From contig CACXTX010000008.1 of assembly GCA_902770635.1 (NCBI GenBank), positions 1-64,000 on the forward strand: DNA of 64,000 nt, given 5' to 3'. Positions 1 through 8,240 of the stretch are shown one piece after another. The translations under genes were made by a program, and so were the position numbers. Each line of letters begins with the position of its first letter. The first letter of the stretch is position 1. The notes under the pieces are model-generated. The model saw nothing but the letters and a program-made list of their open reading frames with translations. It did not search any database and had not been told where the DNA came from. The DNA comes from an uncultured Prevotellaceae bacterium (GTDB taxonomy: Bacteria > Bacteroidota > Bacteroidia > Bacteroidales > Bacteroidaceae).

Positions 1-89
1 TCACGCCCCTCGTAGTCGAGCGGTACCAATTGGGCATTCGCCGTGATGGTAAACAGCAATACTATCGCTGCAAGCAGTGTCTTTTTCAT
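1..89 (-). CDS. Secreted protein, N-terminal fragment
   Basis: Only the first 29 codons are inside the window; the rest lies beyond the left edge. The translation begins with Met-Lys-Lys, a hydrophobic core (LLAAIVLLF) and an ANAQ cleavage-type end, so it is a signal peptide for export. The start lies 5 nt after the stop of the pectate lyase, so the two are almost certainly one operon transcribed leftward. A second pectin-active enzyme is a reasonable guess from position alone, but too little is visible to name a family. Confidence 0.7.
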   Translation of the reverse strand, partial: MKKTLLAAIVLLFTITANAQLVPLDYEGR

Positions 90-93
90 ACGT

Positions 94-1863
94 TTACATT
101 ATTTTTCCCTTGGCAGCCAGCGTATCGTAGTTGTTGTTCAGGTTACGCCAGTCCGTCTTGGTGTTGGGATTAATACCGTTAATATACTTTTCGATGTTGG
201 TATAGCCATCACCATTGCAGTCCTTCACAGCGTCGGATGGATCGTTGGGATTCAGACCATACTGCTTCTCCCACTCGTCAGGCATACCGTCACCATCGGT
301 GTCAACATAAGGCTCCCATGCTTTGTACTCAGGATATCCGCCCATCTGACGAGGATCGGTGATGACACCTTGTTTATAAGAGTCCTTACCCAGACGACGA
401 TACTTGAAGAAACCATCGTCGTTCTTAGACTTCTCGTGCAGGCCCCACATGTCACCATAGGGGTTCTGAGCCACTTTGGTTTTCTTTTCTATCTTGCTCA
501 GTTCCTTTTCGTAGTCTTTTACGAAGTAGGCCTGACCTGTACGGACCTCGTCACAGATACGCTGGTCAACAATGTCGCGGCAGGGGATATTGGCACCTGC
601 ATTGGAGAGCACCCAGTCGAAAGCCTGTTCAGCACCCATCACCTTGACAAAAGGCATTTCAAAAGGCTCGTTGGAGCGCATCAGTGCCTTCTCCGTTGCA
701 TCCATCTCACCATCCTTGTCGGCAGTCTGGATACCACCGTTCCAGTTGTCCTTCGTAATCTCAGGATAACCCTCCATGATATTGCCAACGGCATAGACAC
801 GACCGAACTGCTTGAAGGGGAACAAACCCTGTGAACGGCTTTCGGCCTTCACGATACGATGACCAATGGGTGTGTCTTTTGGAGTCAGAGGACCTGGCTT
901 GTAGTAGTTGTTGATGAAGTTCGACATAGTGGTAAACTCGCCACCGTCAGCAGTACGGTGTACCCAGTTATAGACAACGTTGTTGACGAAGTTGAATACG
1001 CCACCCCAGCCGATACTTGGGTTACGGCCTGTGTTGTCTGCCCACAGGTTACGCATGAATGTCGTGTTCTCACCACCGATGGTAGAGCCGAAGGCGTGGT
1101 TCCAAGTATCAAGAGCCTTGGCAGAGATGGTGTTCTGAATGGTTACGTTGACGGTAGGTTCCTTGCGGTTGGGCTTACCATCGTGCATATCGAACATGTG
1201 GCGATAGAACGAGATGTTCTCGTCCAAACCCCATTCGCAAGAGCAATGGTCAATCATGATGTTGCCAACAGGGTTGCCACCAAATGAGTCTTCACGGTTG
1301 GTAACCAATGTTTCACCACGACGGAAGCGCATGTGACGGACAATCACATCGTGGGTGTCCACCTGGAACGACTCGCCTGCAATGCAGATACCATCGCCAG
1401 GAGCTGTCTGACCTGCAATAGTGATATATGGAGCACGAACGTAGATAGGTGACTTCAGGCGAATGATACCACTTACGTTGAATACCACAATACGGGCACC
1501 ACCTTGTTCACAGGCCCAACGGAACGAGCCAGGACCGTCGTCGTTCAGGTTGGTAACGGTCAGCACCTTACCACCACGTCCGCCAAAGGTAAACATACCG
1601 CCACCTTCAGCACCAGGGAATGCGGGAATCTTAGCTTGACGCAAATCGTATGGACGAGCAGCCCAGGGTACATAAGGGCGTCCTGCCTTTGCTTCTTCAA
1701 CAACAATCGGGAAAGCTACTTCCCAGGCGGAGTCGCTGTGAGCCTTCCATTGTTTCTTCTGCTGGTCGATAAGTTCCTTTGCCTCATCGGTCAGTTGTGG
1801 ATACTGTGCGCTGGCTGTTAAACAAAAAAGGCCAGCAACAGCCATCATTAAAATCTTCTTCAT
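94..1863 (-). CDS. Secreted pectate lyase, polysaccharide lyase family 1 type
   Basis: 589 aa. A signal peptide ends near residue 19 (TASAQ). The region from about residue 80 (FPGAEGGGMFTFGGRGG, then VTNLNDDGPGSFRWA) is the hallmark opening of Bacteroidetes PL1 pectate lyases, which cut polygalacturonate by calcium-dependent beta-elimination in a right-handed beta-helix. IAGQTAPGDG and a histidine/arginine-rich stretch (VIVRHMRFRRGE, IDHCSCEWG) follow as in that family. Residues about 535-565 hold Asp-rich DTDGDGMPDEWE and DCNGDGYTNIEKY segments, a calcium-binding thrombospondin-3-like tail typical of secreted Bacteroidetes lyases. It is upstream in the transcript of the truncated gene at the left edge. 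Function is confident; exact substrate (polygalacturonan versus methylated pectin) is not. Confidence 0.9.
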   Translation of the reverse strand: MKKILMMAVAGLFCLTASAQYPQLTDEAKELIDQQKKQWKAHSDSAWEVAFPIVVEEAKAGRPYVPWAARPYDLRQAKIPAFPGAEGGGMFTFGGRGGKVLTVTNLNDDGPGSFRWACEQGGARIVVFNVSGIIRLKSPIYVRAPYITIAGQTAPGDGICIAGESFQVDTHDVIVRHMRFRRGETLVTNREDSFGGNPVGNIMIDHCSCEWGLDENISFYRHMFDMHDGKPNRKEPTVNVTIQNTISAKALDTWNHAFGSTIGGENTTFMRNLWADNTGRNPSIGWGGVFNFVNNVVYNWVHRTADGGEFTTMSNFINNYYKPGPLTPKDTPIGHRIVKAESRSQGLFPFKQFGRVYAVGNIMEGYPEITKDNWNGGIQTADKDGEMDATEKALMRSNEPFEMPFVKVMGAEQAFDWVLSNAGANIPCRDIVDQRICDEVRTGQAYFVKDYEKELSKIEKKTKVAQNPYGDMWGLHEKSKNDDGFFKYRRLGKDSYKQGVITDPRQMGGYPEYKAWEPYVDTDGDGMPDEWEKQYGLNPNDPSDAVKDCNGDGYTNIEKYINGINPNTKTDWRNLNNNYDTLAAKGKIM

Positions 1864-1982
1864 ATTCTATTAGTTTTTAATATTAATTTATCATTTAGAC
1901 GAATCGAAAGGCTAAATGTCTATTCATATAACTTTTTTTTGCACATAAATTTGGTTTTTCATTTGGTTTGCACAACCTCTGA

Positions 1983-2146
1983 CTTTCCGTCTTAGGTACT
2001 CACACTCGAAAAAACTCAAAATTCTTTTGGTTTTTACTCGCTTAATCGTACCTTTGACCTACGGTCTTAGGTAGGCTTCATCTCGGAAATGAAAATAAAT
2101 CTCAATTTATTTTGCATTTCTCTCGATTTGCACTACCTTTGCAGTC
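1983..2146. repeat. Inverted-repeat arm A made of palindromic promoter cassettes
   Basis: This stretch fills most of the 283-bp gap upstream of the TonB receptor gene. Its reverse complement recurs at about 5520-5760 with high identity. It contains two palindromic units, 1994-2053 (outer arms AGGTAC/GTACCT) and 2069-2138 (AGGTAG/CTACCT), each ending in a TACCTTTG -7 box; the two boxes are exactly 85 bp apart. A third, degenerate unit may end near 1981. Positions 1864-1982 contain no gene that I can see. Confidence 0.8.
2026..2141 (+). promoter_or_regulatory. Two stacked Bacteroidetes promoters
   Basis: Proximal promoter: TTTG at 2111-2114, 19 bp, TACCTTTG at 2134-2141. Distal promoter: TTTG at 2026-2029, 19 bp, TACCTTTG at 2049-2056. 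Both match the primary sigma-factor consensus of Bacteroidetes. The proximal -7 box ends 5 nt before the ATG at 2147, so its transcript should have essentially no leader. Confidence 0.75.
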
Positions 2147-4216
2147 ATGAATAGACTTAGCATACTGCTAGTAGCATTATTACCATTGGCTGCTGAGGCC
2201 CAGGATACCACGACGGTGAAGGGACAGCAGTTGCAGGAAGTCATTGTCAATGCTAACAATGCACAGCGTCGAATAGGTTCAGTGCAGATTGGTGCAGAAC
2301 AGATACAAATGAAAGAACTCACCTCGGCACCGGCCTTGTTTGGCGAGGTGGATGTGATGCGCTCGCTACAGTTGTTGCCTGGTGTGAAGGCAGAAAGTGA
2401 TGCCTCCAGCAGTTTCCAGGTTCGAGGTGGTACGGCTGCCCAGAACAACATTTTGTATGATGAGGCTCCTGTTTACAACATCGGACATCTGGCAGGCCTC
2501 TTCTCTGCTTTCAACGACAACGCTTTGGCTTCGGCAACCCTTTACAAGGGACTGGTTCCTGCCCAGTACGGAGGAGCCTCTTCCTCTGTGTTCGATATCA
2601 CCAGTCGCACAGGTCGCTCAGACCGTTGGGGAGGCAATGTCAGCATAGGACTGTTGTCCGCTAAAGGTTCGATAGAAGGTCCTGTTGTCAAGGACAAGCT
2701 GAACTTGCTAGTTAATGTGCGTCGCTCGTATGTTGACCTCTTCATGAAGATGATAGAGAAATACCGCGACAACTCCTTGTATTTCTTTGATACCAACCTG
2801 AAGCTGGACTATAAGATGAATGAACGCAATCGTCTGTTCCTCTCTTTCTTTGCCAGTCACGACAAGACGGCGCTGACGGATATGGTGGATATGCAATGGA
2901 CTAACATGGCAGGCAGTCTGTCGTGGGTACACCAGTTCAGAGGACAGTCCACCTCGCAGACTACGCTGTTTGCCTCTTCCTATGATACAGACAACGGCAT
3001 CAACATCTTAGGTCTCAACATTGCCTATCTGGGGCATATCCGTCACTTGGGACTGCGTCAGAACTTCCGTCTGCTCTTTGGCAAGCATGAACTGAACACT
3101 GGTTTTCAGACCATGCTGACCGATGTGAAGTCGGCAGAGTGGACCCGTATGTACAACCACGAGAAGGAACAACGTAAGGCGTGGGACAATAGTGCCTGGC
3201 TGAACTGGCAATACAGTCCGATAGAGATGGTGTCGTTCTCGGCAGGTGTTCGTTTGACAGCCTTCTCTGCCTTAGGCGGTCCTTATTATTACGATGTGGA
3301 CGAGAAGGGTAACATCACCTGGCTTTACAAGCGTTCTAAGAACCGTCCTGTGAAGACCCACATTACCGTCGAGCCTCGTTTGAGCATGGTGGTTAGGCCC
3401 TCAGAACAATGGAGCGTCAAGGCTGGATATAGTCGTACCTCGCAGAATATCCACGCCCTGCGTAGTCAGAGTACCACCACTCCTTTCGACCGTTATACCA
3501 TCAGTACCAACCTGGTGAAGCCCGAGGTGGCTGACCAGGTGAGTCTGGGTGTGTTCTATATGACCCCTTCGCAGGACTACGATTTCTCCTTGGAGGGTTA
3601 TTACCGTCATGTTGACAACGTGCTGGACTATCGCGACGGCATCAGTTTTGCCTCAGCCATTGAGATAGAGCGTCTGGTATTAGCAGGCGAGGGCAGGGGC
3701 TATGGTGCAGAACTCTGTGCCCGTAAGAATACTGGAAGACTGACGGGTTGGCTTGGTTATACGCTTTCCTGGTCACAGACCCGTATTGACGGCATCAACT
3801 TGAACCAGTGGTATGATGCCAACAACGACCGTCGTCATGATATCAATATTGTGGCTACCTATAAACTGTCGCCCCTATGGACGCTGAATGCCACTTGGGT
3901 GTTCAACTCTGGACAGGCCTTTACTGCTCCCAGTGCCAAGTATCAGATTATAGACAACTACATTTATTATTATGCTGAGCGCAACGGCTATCGTGCACCA
4001 GACTATCACCGTCTGGACGTTAGTGCTACCTGGAGCAAGCAAATCAAAGGAGGCCGACTGACGCGCGAGTGGAGCTTCGGCATCTATAACCTGTACAATC
4101 GCTACAATCCCTATCTGATCCGCTTTGAGGACAGTAAGTATGGTCGTGGTACAAAGGCTAAGCAGTATAGTCTGTTTGGCATTGTGCCTTCTGTTTCGTT
4201 CAACTTGAAATTCTAA
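2147..4216 (+). CDS. TonB-dependent outer-membrane receptor
   Basis: 689 aa. A signal peptide is followed by a TonB-box-like stretch (GQQLQEVIVNA) and a plug domain (MRSLQLLPGVKAESDAS, FQVRGGTAAQNNILYDEAPVYN, then SVFDITSRTG), then the long beta-barrel ending in the aromatic residue expected of outer-membrane barrels (VSFNLKF). It lacks the N-terminal carboxypeptidase-regulatory domain found in SusC proteins. The DUF4249 lipoprotein gene starts 7 nt downstream; this receptor + DUF4249 pair is common in Bacteroidetes and distinct from SusC/SusD. The substrate is unknown. The ATG sits 5 nt after a strong -7 box, so translation probably starts on a leaderless mRNA. Confidence 0.9.
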   Translation: MNRLSILLVALLPLAAEAQDTTTVKGQQLQEVIVNANNAQRRIGSVQIGAEQIQMKELTSAPALFGEVDVMRSLQLLPGVKAESDASSSFQVRGGTAAQNNILYDEAPVYNIGHLAGLFSAFNDNALASATLYKGLVPAQYGGASSSVFDITSRTGRSDRWGGNVSIGLLSAKGSIEGPVVKDKLNLLVNVRRSYVDLFMKMIEKYRDNSLYFFDTNLKLDYKMNERNRLFLSFFASHDKTALTDMVDMQWTNMAGSLSWVHQFRGQSTSQTTLFASSYDTDNGINILGLNIAYLGHIRHLGLRQNFRLLFGKHELNTGFQTMLTDVKSAEWTRMYNHEKEQRKAWDNSAWLNWQYSPIEMVSFSAGVRLTAFSALGGPYYYDVDEKGNITWLYKRSKNRPVKTHITVEPRLSMVVRPSEQWSVKAGYSRTSQNIHALRSQSTTTPFDRYTISTNLVKPEVADQVSLGVFYMTPSQDYDFSLEGYYRHVDNVLDYRDGISFASAIEIERLVLAGEGRGYGAELCARKNTGRLTGWLGYTLSWSQTRIDGINLNQWYDANNDRRHDINIVATYKLSPLWTLNATWVFNSGQAFTAPSAKYQIIDNYIYYYAERNGYRAPDYHRLDVSATWSKQIKGGRLTREWSFGIYNLYNRYNPYLIRFEDSKYGRGTKAKQYSLFGIVPSVSFNLKF

Positions 4217-4223
4217 GAGAGCA

Positions 4224-5039
4224 ATGAGAAAAGTCCTATTATATTCGTTCCTGTCGATGTTCTTCCTCGTGTTAACTTCTTGCGAGAAGGAAATACCCTT
4301 AGACTACCACCAGGTGGAACCACTCTATGTTGCTGAGGCTACGATGAGCCAGGAGGGAACCAGGGTACAGGTATCAACAACCCAGGATGTGACAGTAAAC
4401 TCCAGAGAGGGGCATTATATTGATAATGCGACTGTGGTGATTTCGTGCAAGAAGGAAGACTATTCTGAGGAATTGACGTTTACCAGGAATGGTATTTATA
4501 CCTCAACGTGGAAAGCCAAACCAGGATATACCTATGACATAGACATCAGTGTTGACGGCAAGCATTTCACCTCGTCGTCCACCATGCAGGATGCTCCCGT
4601 CATGAACTCTTTCCGCTTTGTATGGAAAAAGATGCTGTCTGAGAAGATTCTCTTCGGCGACCTCCATATCGAGGATACCAAAGACAAGAAGAGCTACTAT
4701 TTCATGCACATCTATCGCAATGGAGTAGGCTACCGCTGGGCCGTGATGAACGACGACAAGAATCCCAATGGTGACCTTCAGCAGTTGTTCCAATGCAGTA
4801 CGGAACGAAAGATGGATGAGGGCGATAATGATGCGTTGCATGAAGGTGACAAGATACGACTGGAGATTCGCTCTATCGACAAGCTGTCCTACGACTATCT
4901 ATATTCCATGCAGGTCATGGACAATGCAGGCACCAATCCTATTGCCAACTTTACTGGTGGCTGTCTGGGCTACTTCTCAGCCTACTATGTAGTTAATTAC
5001 AACTACACCTTCTATCGCTCAGAGGTAGAAGAGGAATAA
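4224..5039 (+). CDS. DUF4249-family lipoprotein
   Basis: 271 aa. A type II signal peptide ends in the lipobox LTSC near residue 19, followed by EKEIPLDYHQVEPLYVAEA, the typical opening of DUF4249 proteins. The rest is beta-rich with no catalytic motif visible. DUF4249 genes usually follow a TonB receptor gene, as here, so the product is inferred to be the surface or periplasmic partner of the barrel encoded just upstream, perhaps capturing substrate. It is the second gene of a two-gene operon. The biochemical role of the family is not established. Confidence 0.8.
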   Translation: MRKVLLYSFLSMFFLVLTSCEKEIPLDYHQVEPLYVAEATMSQEGTRVQVSTTQDVTVNSREGHYIDNATVVISCKKEDYSEELTFTRNGIYTSTWKAKPGYTYDIDISVDGKHFTSSSTMQDAPVMNSFRFVWKKMLSEKILFGDLHIEDTKDKKSYYFMHIYRNGVGYRWAVMNDDKNPNGDLQQLFQCSTERKMDEGDNDALHEGDKIRLEIRSIDKLSYDYLYSMQVMDNAGTNPIANFTGGCLGYFSAYYVVNYNYTFYRSEVEEE

Positions 5040-5054
5040 GCTGTTTCCCCTGCT

Positions 5055-5519
5055 TTAGATGTTGATTTTGTCAAGGGTAACAATAGCCAACATGTTACCC
5101 CCACCCATGCTGAAGCTATATTCAGCCACGACTTGTTTCGTGGAAAGCGAAACAATAGTCCAAAGCAGTACGCGCTCCTCATCGCCAATGTCGCTGCTTA
5201 CAATGCGAATCACGGAATTGTTGGCAACATAGGTTCCCCTAATCGCCTTCTCTACAATTTCGGTATGCCATTTGCCCTCGTCGTCCTTATAACTTACCTC
5301 TTCGTCGTAGGTAAGCGCACAGGTCCCGTCCTCGTTGAAGATAACCTGCTTGTAGTTAAACTCCAACCCAGGGTCTTCCTCGCTTTGTATAACATAGGAG
5401 AAAGCCCAGTGTCCAGGCAGAATCTCTTTCACCATTCCGTCATCACTATCGTCCAGCTTGTCACACCCTGTCAGCAAAAGGCTGCACAGCATCATTGTCC
5501 AAATCAATATCTTATTCAT
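5055..5519 (-). CDS. Small lipoprotein, possibly lipocalin-like
   Basis: 154 aa. The signal peptide ends in LLTGC near residue 19. The mature part (LPGHWAFSYVIQ, then FNEDGTCALTYDE, then IRGTYVANNSVIRIV) has the W-followed-by-beta-strand pattern of small lipocalin-like Bacteroidetes lipoproteins, but this is a weak fold guess. It converges on the DUF4249 gene with a 15-nt gap. Its start lies 5 nt after a -7 box belonging to arm B, the mirror image of the promoter arrangement in front of the TonB receptor, so the two divergently oriented units probably share regulation. Confidence 0.7.
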   Translation of the reverse strand: MNKILIWTMMLCSLLLTGCDKLDDSDDGMVKEILPGHWAFSYVIQSEEDPGLEFNYKQVIFNEDGTCALTYDEEVSYKDDEGKWHTEIVEKAIRGTYVANNSVIRIVSSDIGDEERVLLWTIVSLSTKQVVAEYSFSMGGGNMLAIVTLDKINI

Positions 5520-5760
5520 GTCTGCAAAGGTAGTGCAAATCGAGAGAAATGCAAAATAAATCTCAATTTATTTTCATTTCCGAGGTGCAGCCTACCTAAG
5601 ACCGAAGTTCAAAGGTAGTGCAAATCGAGAGAAATGCAAAATAAATCTCAATTTATTTTCATTTCCGAGATGTAGCCTACCTAAGACCAAAGGTCAAAGG
5701 TACGATTAAGCGAGTAAAAAACCAAAATAATTTTGAGTTTTTTCGAGCATGAGTACTACC
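5520..5760. repeat. Inverted-repeat arm B with three palindromic promoter cassettes
   Basis: The reverse complement of arm A (1983-2146) extended by one extra unit. Cassettes lie at 5528-5597, 5613-5682 and about 5698-5753; the first two are near-identical 85-bp tandem copies. The core of each of these two is a 9-bp inverted repeat (AAAATAAAT/ATTTATTTT). Arms A and B enclose 3.4 kb carrying the TonB receptor, the DUF4249 gene and the small lipoprotein. Confidence 0.8.
5525..5726 (-). promoter_or_regulatory. Three stacked Bacteroidetes promoters
   Basis: On the minus strand, TACCTTTG boxes occupy 5525-5532, 5610-5617 and 5695-5702, at an exact 85-bp period. Each has a TTTG -33 element (5552-5555, 5637-5640, 5723-5726) at 19-20 bp. 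All three point at the lipoprotein gene starting at 5519; the nearest box leaves a 5-nt gap to the ATG. Confidence 0.75.
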
Positions 5761-5796
5761 TATTTAATTTTTATTCTCCTTTAGATTAAATTTCTA

Positions 5797-5859
5797 TTGC
5801 AAACTTTGAAATGTACATTGCAGGCTTTGAAATGTACATTGCACGCCCTGCAATATAAA
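5797..5859. repeat. 21-bp direct repeat, two exact-type copies plus one degenerate
   Basis: Units start at 5797, 5818 and 5839. The first two read TTGCANRCTTTGAAATGTACA; the third keeps only TTGCA and its spacing. They lie in the non-coding gap between arm B and the terminator of the gene ending at 5937. No gene is visible in this gap. Confidence 0.7.
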
Positions 5860-5875
5860 ATATATCACGACAGAA

Positions 5876-5914
5876 ACAAAAAAATACAGGCACGTCCTTG
5901 CGGGCGCGCCTGTA
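5876..5914 (-). terminator. Rho-independent terminator
   Basis: A GC-rich stem of about 12 bp (arms near 5885-5896 and 5901-5913, small loop) is followed on the minus strand by a TATTTTTTTG tract. It lies just after the stop of the lipoprotein gene at 5937. Confidence 0.85.
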
Positions 5915-5936
5915 CCTTATATATAATTAATATAGA

Positions 5937-7001
5937 TTACTGAGCATTGGCAATCCAACGGGGGTCACCAGCAGAAGTCTGCTTCTGAGTGAAGTCACCC
6001 TTTTCGGCGTCAGCGAATTCAATAACCATCTTAACGGGGTTCTTAACATTCTCGTTTGAACCAGCAACGGTCTCGTCTGCACTTGTGTCTTCACCACCCC
6101 AGTTGTTTACATTACCAGAAACCTCCCAAGTAGATTTCTTGGCGTCGCTACCACCTGCGAATCCCTTGTAGAACTGCTTGTCCTTACCACAGTTAGCGAG
6201 GATGCTGTTCTCAATTCTGAATGAGATGTAAGCCTGGTCCTTGCTTCTGAAGGAACACATATCATTACCATTGGTAATGTTGTAGAGAGTAGAATTCGTA
6301 ACAGCGAAAGCCTGTGTTGTACCACCTAAGTCAGGAACATTCTTGCTAGTCTGTGAGCTGAAGAAACCACCATTCATACCAACTTTGGGGTTAGCAAAAA
6401 TAGTTGACTCAGAAACACCGAGGAAAGCAACGTTACCACCGCCGTTAAAGTCAAAGATAGTCTTCTTCTTGCTACCGTCATAGGCAATAACACTCTTCTG
6501 GATGTTGATGCAATCAACCAGATAAGACTGCTTGTTTGCATAGATGAACTGGTACTTCAAACCAGAAATCTTAGAGTTGATGAAAGCGAAAAGATCAATC
6601 TTCTTAGACACCTCGCCTTCCTTCAGCTCAAATTGTGGAAGCAGGATGAACGGAGTCTCAACCTCAGCAGCATTGATCTCTACATTCTCGAAAATAAGTG
6701 AAGAATTGGTAACAAAGCCAGCCTTTGCAACAATCTTGGCAGGGTTCTTCTTGTCACCTATAATGTACAGAGGAGCCTCCAGCTCGATAGCCTTGTCGAT
6801 AGTAACCTCTGCACCAGCAGGAAGGTACAACTCGTTGTTTGCATTGGTGTACTTGTCAATGATAGTGGCAAAATCCACACGTGCCAAGTCATAAGCCATT
6901 TCATCCATAGTGGAAGCACCTACATTGTCCTCCTTAGAGCATGACTGGAAACTCAAAGCGCAAGCCAGCATAGCAGCGCACAAAATTAAACTTTTCTTCA
7001 T
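5937..7001 (-). CDS. Surface lipoprotein with beta-helix-like DUF4957/DUF5123 architecture
   Basis: 354 aa. The type II signal ends in LSFQSC near residue 20. After a short linker come many short beta-strand turns (LIFENVEINAAEV, FINSKISGLKYQFIYANKQSYLVDCINIQ) like a right-handed beta-helix, and the C-terminus ends in FTQKQTSAGDPRWIANA. The GDPRW ending is shared with the lipoprotein gene at 8241-9703 and is typical of DUF5123-type glycan-binding lipoproteins in pectin loci. It is therefore probably a cell-surface pectin-binding protein, inferred from the family and neighbours. It has its own promoter (7108-7139) and terminator, so it forms a single-gene unit. Confidence 0.75.
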   Translation of the reverse strand: MKKSLILCAAMLACALSFQSCSKEDNVGASTMDEMAYDLARVDFATIIDKYTNANNELYLPAGAEVTIDKAIELEAPLYIIGDKKNPAKIVAKAGFVTNSSLIFENVEINAAEVETPFILLPQFELKEGEVSKKIDLFAFINSKISGLKYQFIYANKQSYLVDCINIQKSVIAYDGSKKKTIFDFNGGGNVAFLGVSESTIFANPKVGMNGGFFSSQTSKNVPDLGGTTQAFAVTNSTLYNITNGNDMCSFRSKDQAYISFRIENSILANCGKDKQFYKGFAGGSDAKKSTWEVSGNVNNWGGEDTSADETVAGSNENVKNPVKMVIEFADAEKGDFTQKQTSAGDPRWIANAQ

Positions 7002-7107
7002 AATTGTTTTTTTTTAAAATGATATATGTTTTAGAGTTATTTTTATGTAATATTCGTTTCAACATGTAGCATATCTCCTATATGGGGAAAATGTACACTT
7101 TGCGGTG

Positions 7108-7139
7108 CAAATATAGATAATATCTGTGAATTAACCAAA
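7108..7139 (-). promoter_or_regulatory. Promoter of the lipoprotein gene at 5937-7001
   Basis: Minus strand: TTTG (7136-7139), 20 bp, TATATTTG (7108-7115). This leaves a leader of roughly 100 nt. In the remaining gap to 7300 I see no matching consensus promoter for the rightward gene at 7301. Confidence 0.75.
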
Positions 7140-7300
7140 TTTTTATCTGTTTTTTATTTTAAAAAGGACGTTTAAGGTTTTTATTTGTCATCAACAAAGC
7201 CTTTTAGGTGTCATTTTTTGAAAAATAACGGGAAAATGGTTACAATCGTATTCTTAAAACGTCTTAATGGATGTAAAACTATATAGTCTACAACAATAGA

Positions 7301-8197
7301 ATGTGTAAATTAGGATGGAAAAAATGCCTGTCTATAGGCATTCTCATGATGCTGACCGCATGGCCAACAGGTGTGCAGGCCCAGCAACAGTATCATGTGG
7401 CTGCCTGCGACTGGATGATGCTGAAACGCCAGAAACTGGGTGAATTCCAATTAGCAAAAGACATTCATGCCGATGGAGTGGAAGTCGATATGGGCCCGCT
7501 GGGAAAGCGTGTCCTGTTCGAGAACAAGCTTCGTGATCCTCACTTCCAGCAACTTTTCCGTCGTACAGCCGATTCGTTAGGCATCAAAGTGCCTTCCATC
7601 GCTATGTCGGGCTTCTTTGCCCAGAGTTTCCTCAAGCGTGAGAACTACAAGGACTTAATAGACGACTGTCTGAAGACGATGGACGTGATGGGTGCAAAGA
7701 TTGCCTTTCTCCCGCTTGGAGGTAGCGGGCCCGAGTGGAAACAGCCTGGCGAGGCTCACAACGAGATGGTGCGCCGGCTTCATGAAGCAGGACAAATGGC
7801 CTTAGCCGCTGGTAAGGTGATAGCCATTCGTACCCAACTTGATGCGCGCGCGAACATTAATTTATTAAAGGAGGTTGACAGCGAAGGCATTAAGATTTAC
7901 TATAATCTGCAGGATGCTGTCGATCAGGGACTGGACCCCTCGAAGGAACTCAAGCTGTTAGGACGCGACCGCATAGCCCAGATACATGCCTCGCTGACCG
8001 ACAGCGTGACGCTCGACAAAGACCCCCGCATCGACTTGCACAAGATCAGAAAGACGCTTGACAAGATGAGGTGGAACGGATGGCTTGTCGTGGAACGCAG
8101 CCGTAATGCCAAGGATGTGCGCAATGTGCGTGGAAACTTCGGCACCAATGTGGCTTATCTGAAGGAAATATTCTCTGACGCTGGTCAAGGAAAATAA
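7301..8197 (+). CDS. Secreted xylose-isomerase-like TIM-barrel protein
   Basis: 298 aa. A cleavable signal peptide (LTAWPTGVQAQ) precedes a sugar-phosphate isomerase/epimerase (AP-endonuclease-2-like) TIM barrel: strands such as HADGVEVDMGPLG, GIKVPSIAMSGFF, MGAKIAFLPLGG, GRDRIAQIHASLTDS and NGWLVVERSR. Cytoplasmic relatives isomerise sugars, but the export signal puts this one in the periplasm or beyond. It precedes the SusC/SusD genes on the same strand with short gaps (43 nt to the next gene), so it is probably part of that operon. The reaction is unknown. The conserved Glu/His positions suggest metal binding, but a catalytic role is not shown. Confidence 0.75.
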   Translation: MCKLGWKKCLSIGILMMLTAWPTGVQAQQQYHVAACDWMMLKRQKLGEFQLAKDIHADGVEVDMGPLGKRVLFENKLRDPHFQQLFRRTADSLGIKVPSIAMSGFFAQSFLKRENYKDLIDDCLKTMDVMGAKIAFLPLGGSGPEWKQPGEAHNEMVRRLHEAGQMALAAGKVIAIRTQLDARANINLLKEVDSEGIKIYYNLQDAVDQGLDPSKELKLLGRDRIAQIHASLTDSVTLDKDPRIDLHKIRKTLDKMRWNGWLVVERSRNAKDVRNVRGNFGTNVAYLKEIFSDAGQGK

Positions 8198-8240
8198 TAC
8201 GATAATAAATGAGAACAAAATAAATTATTTACTAACTAAA

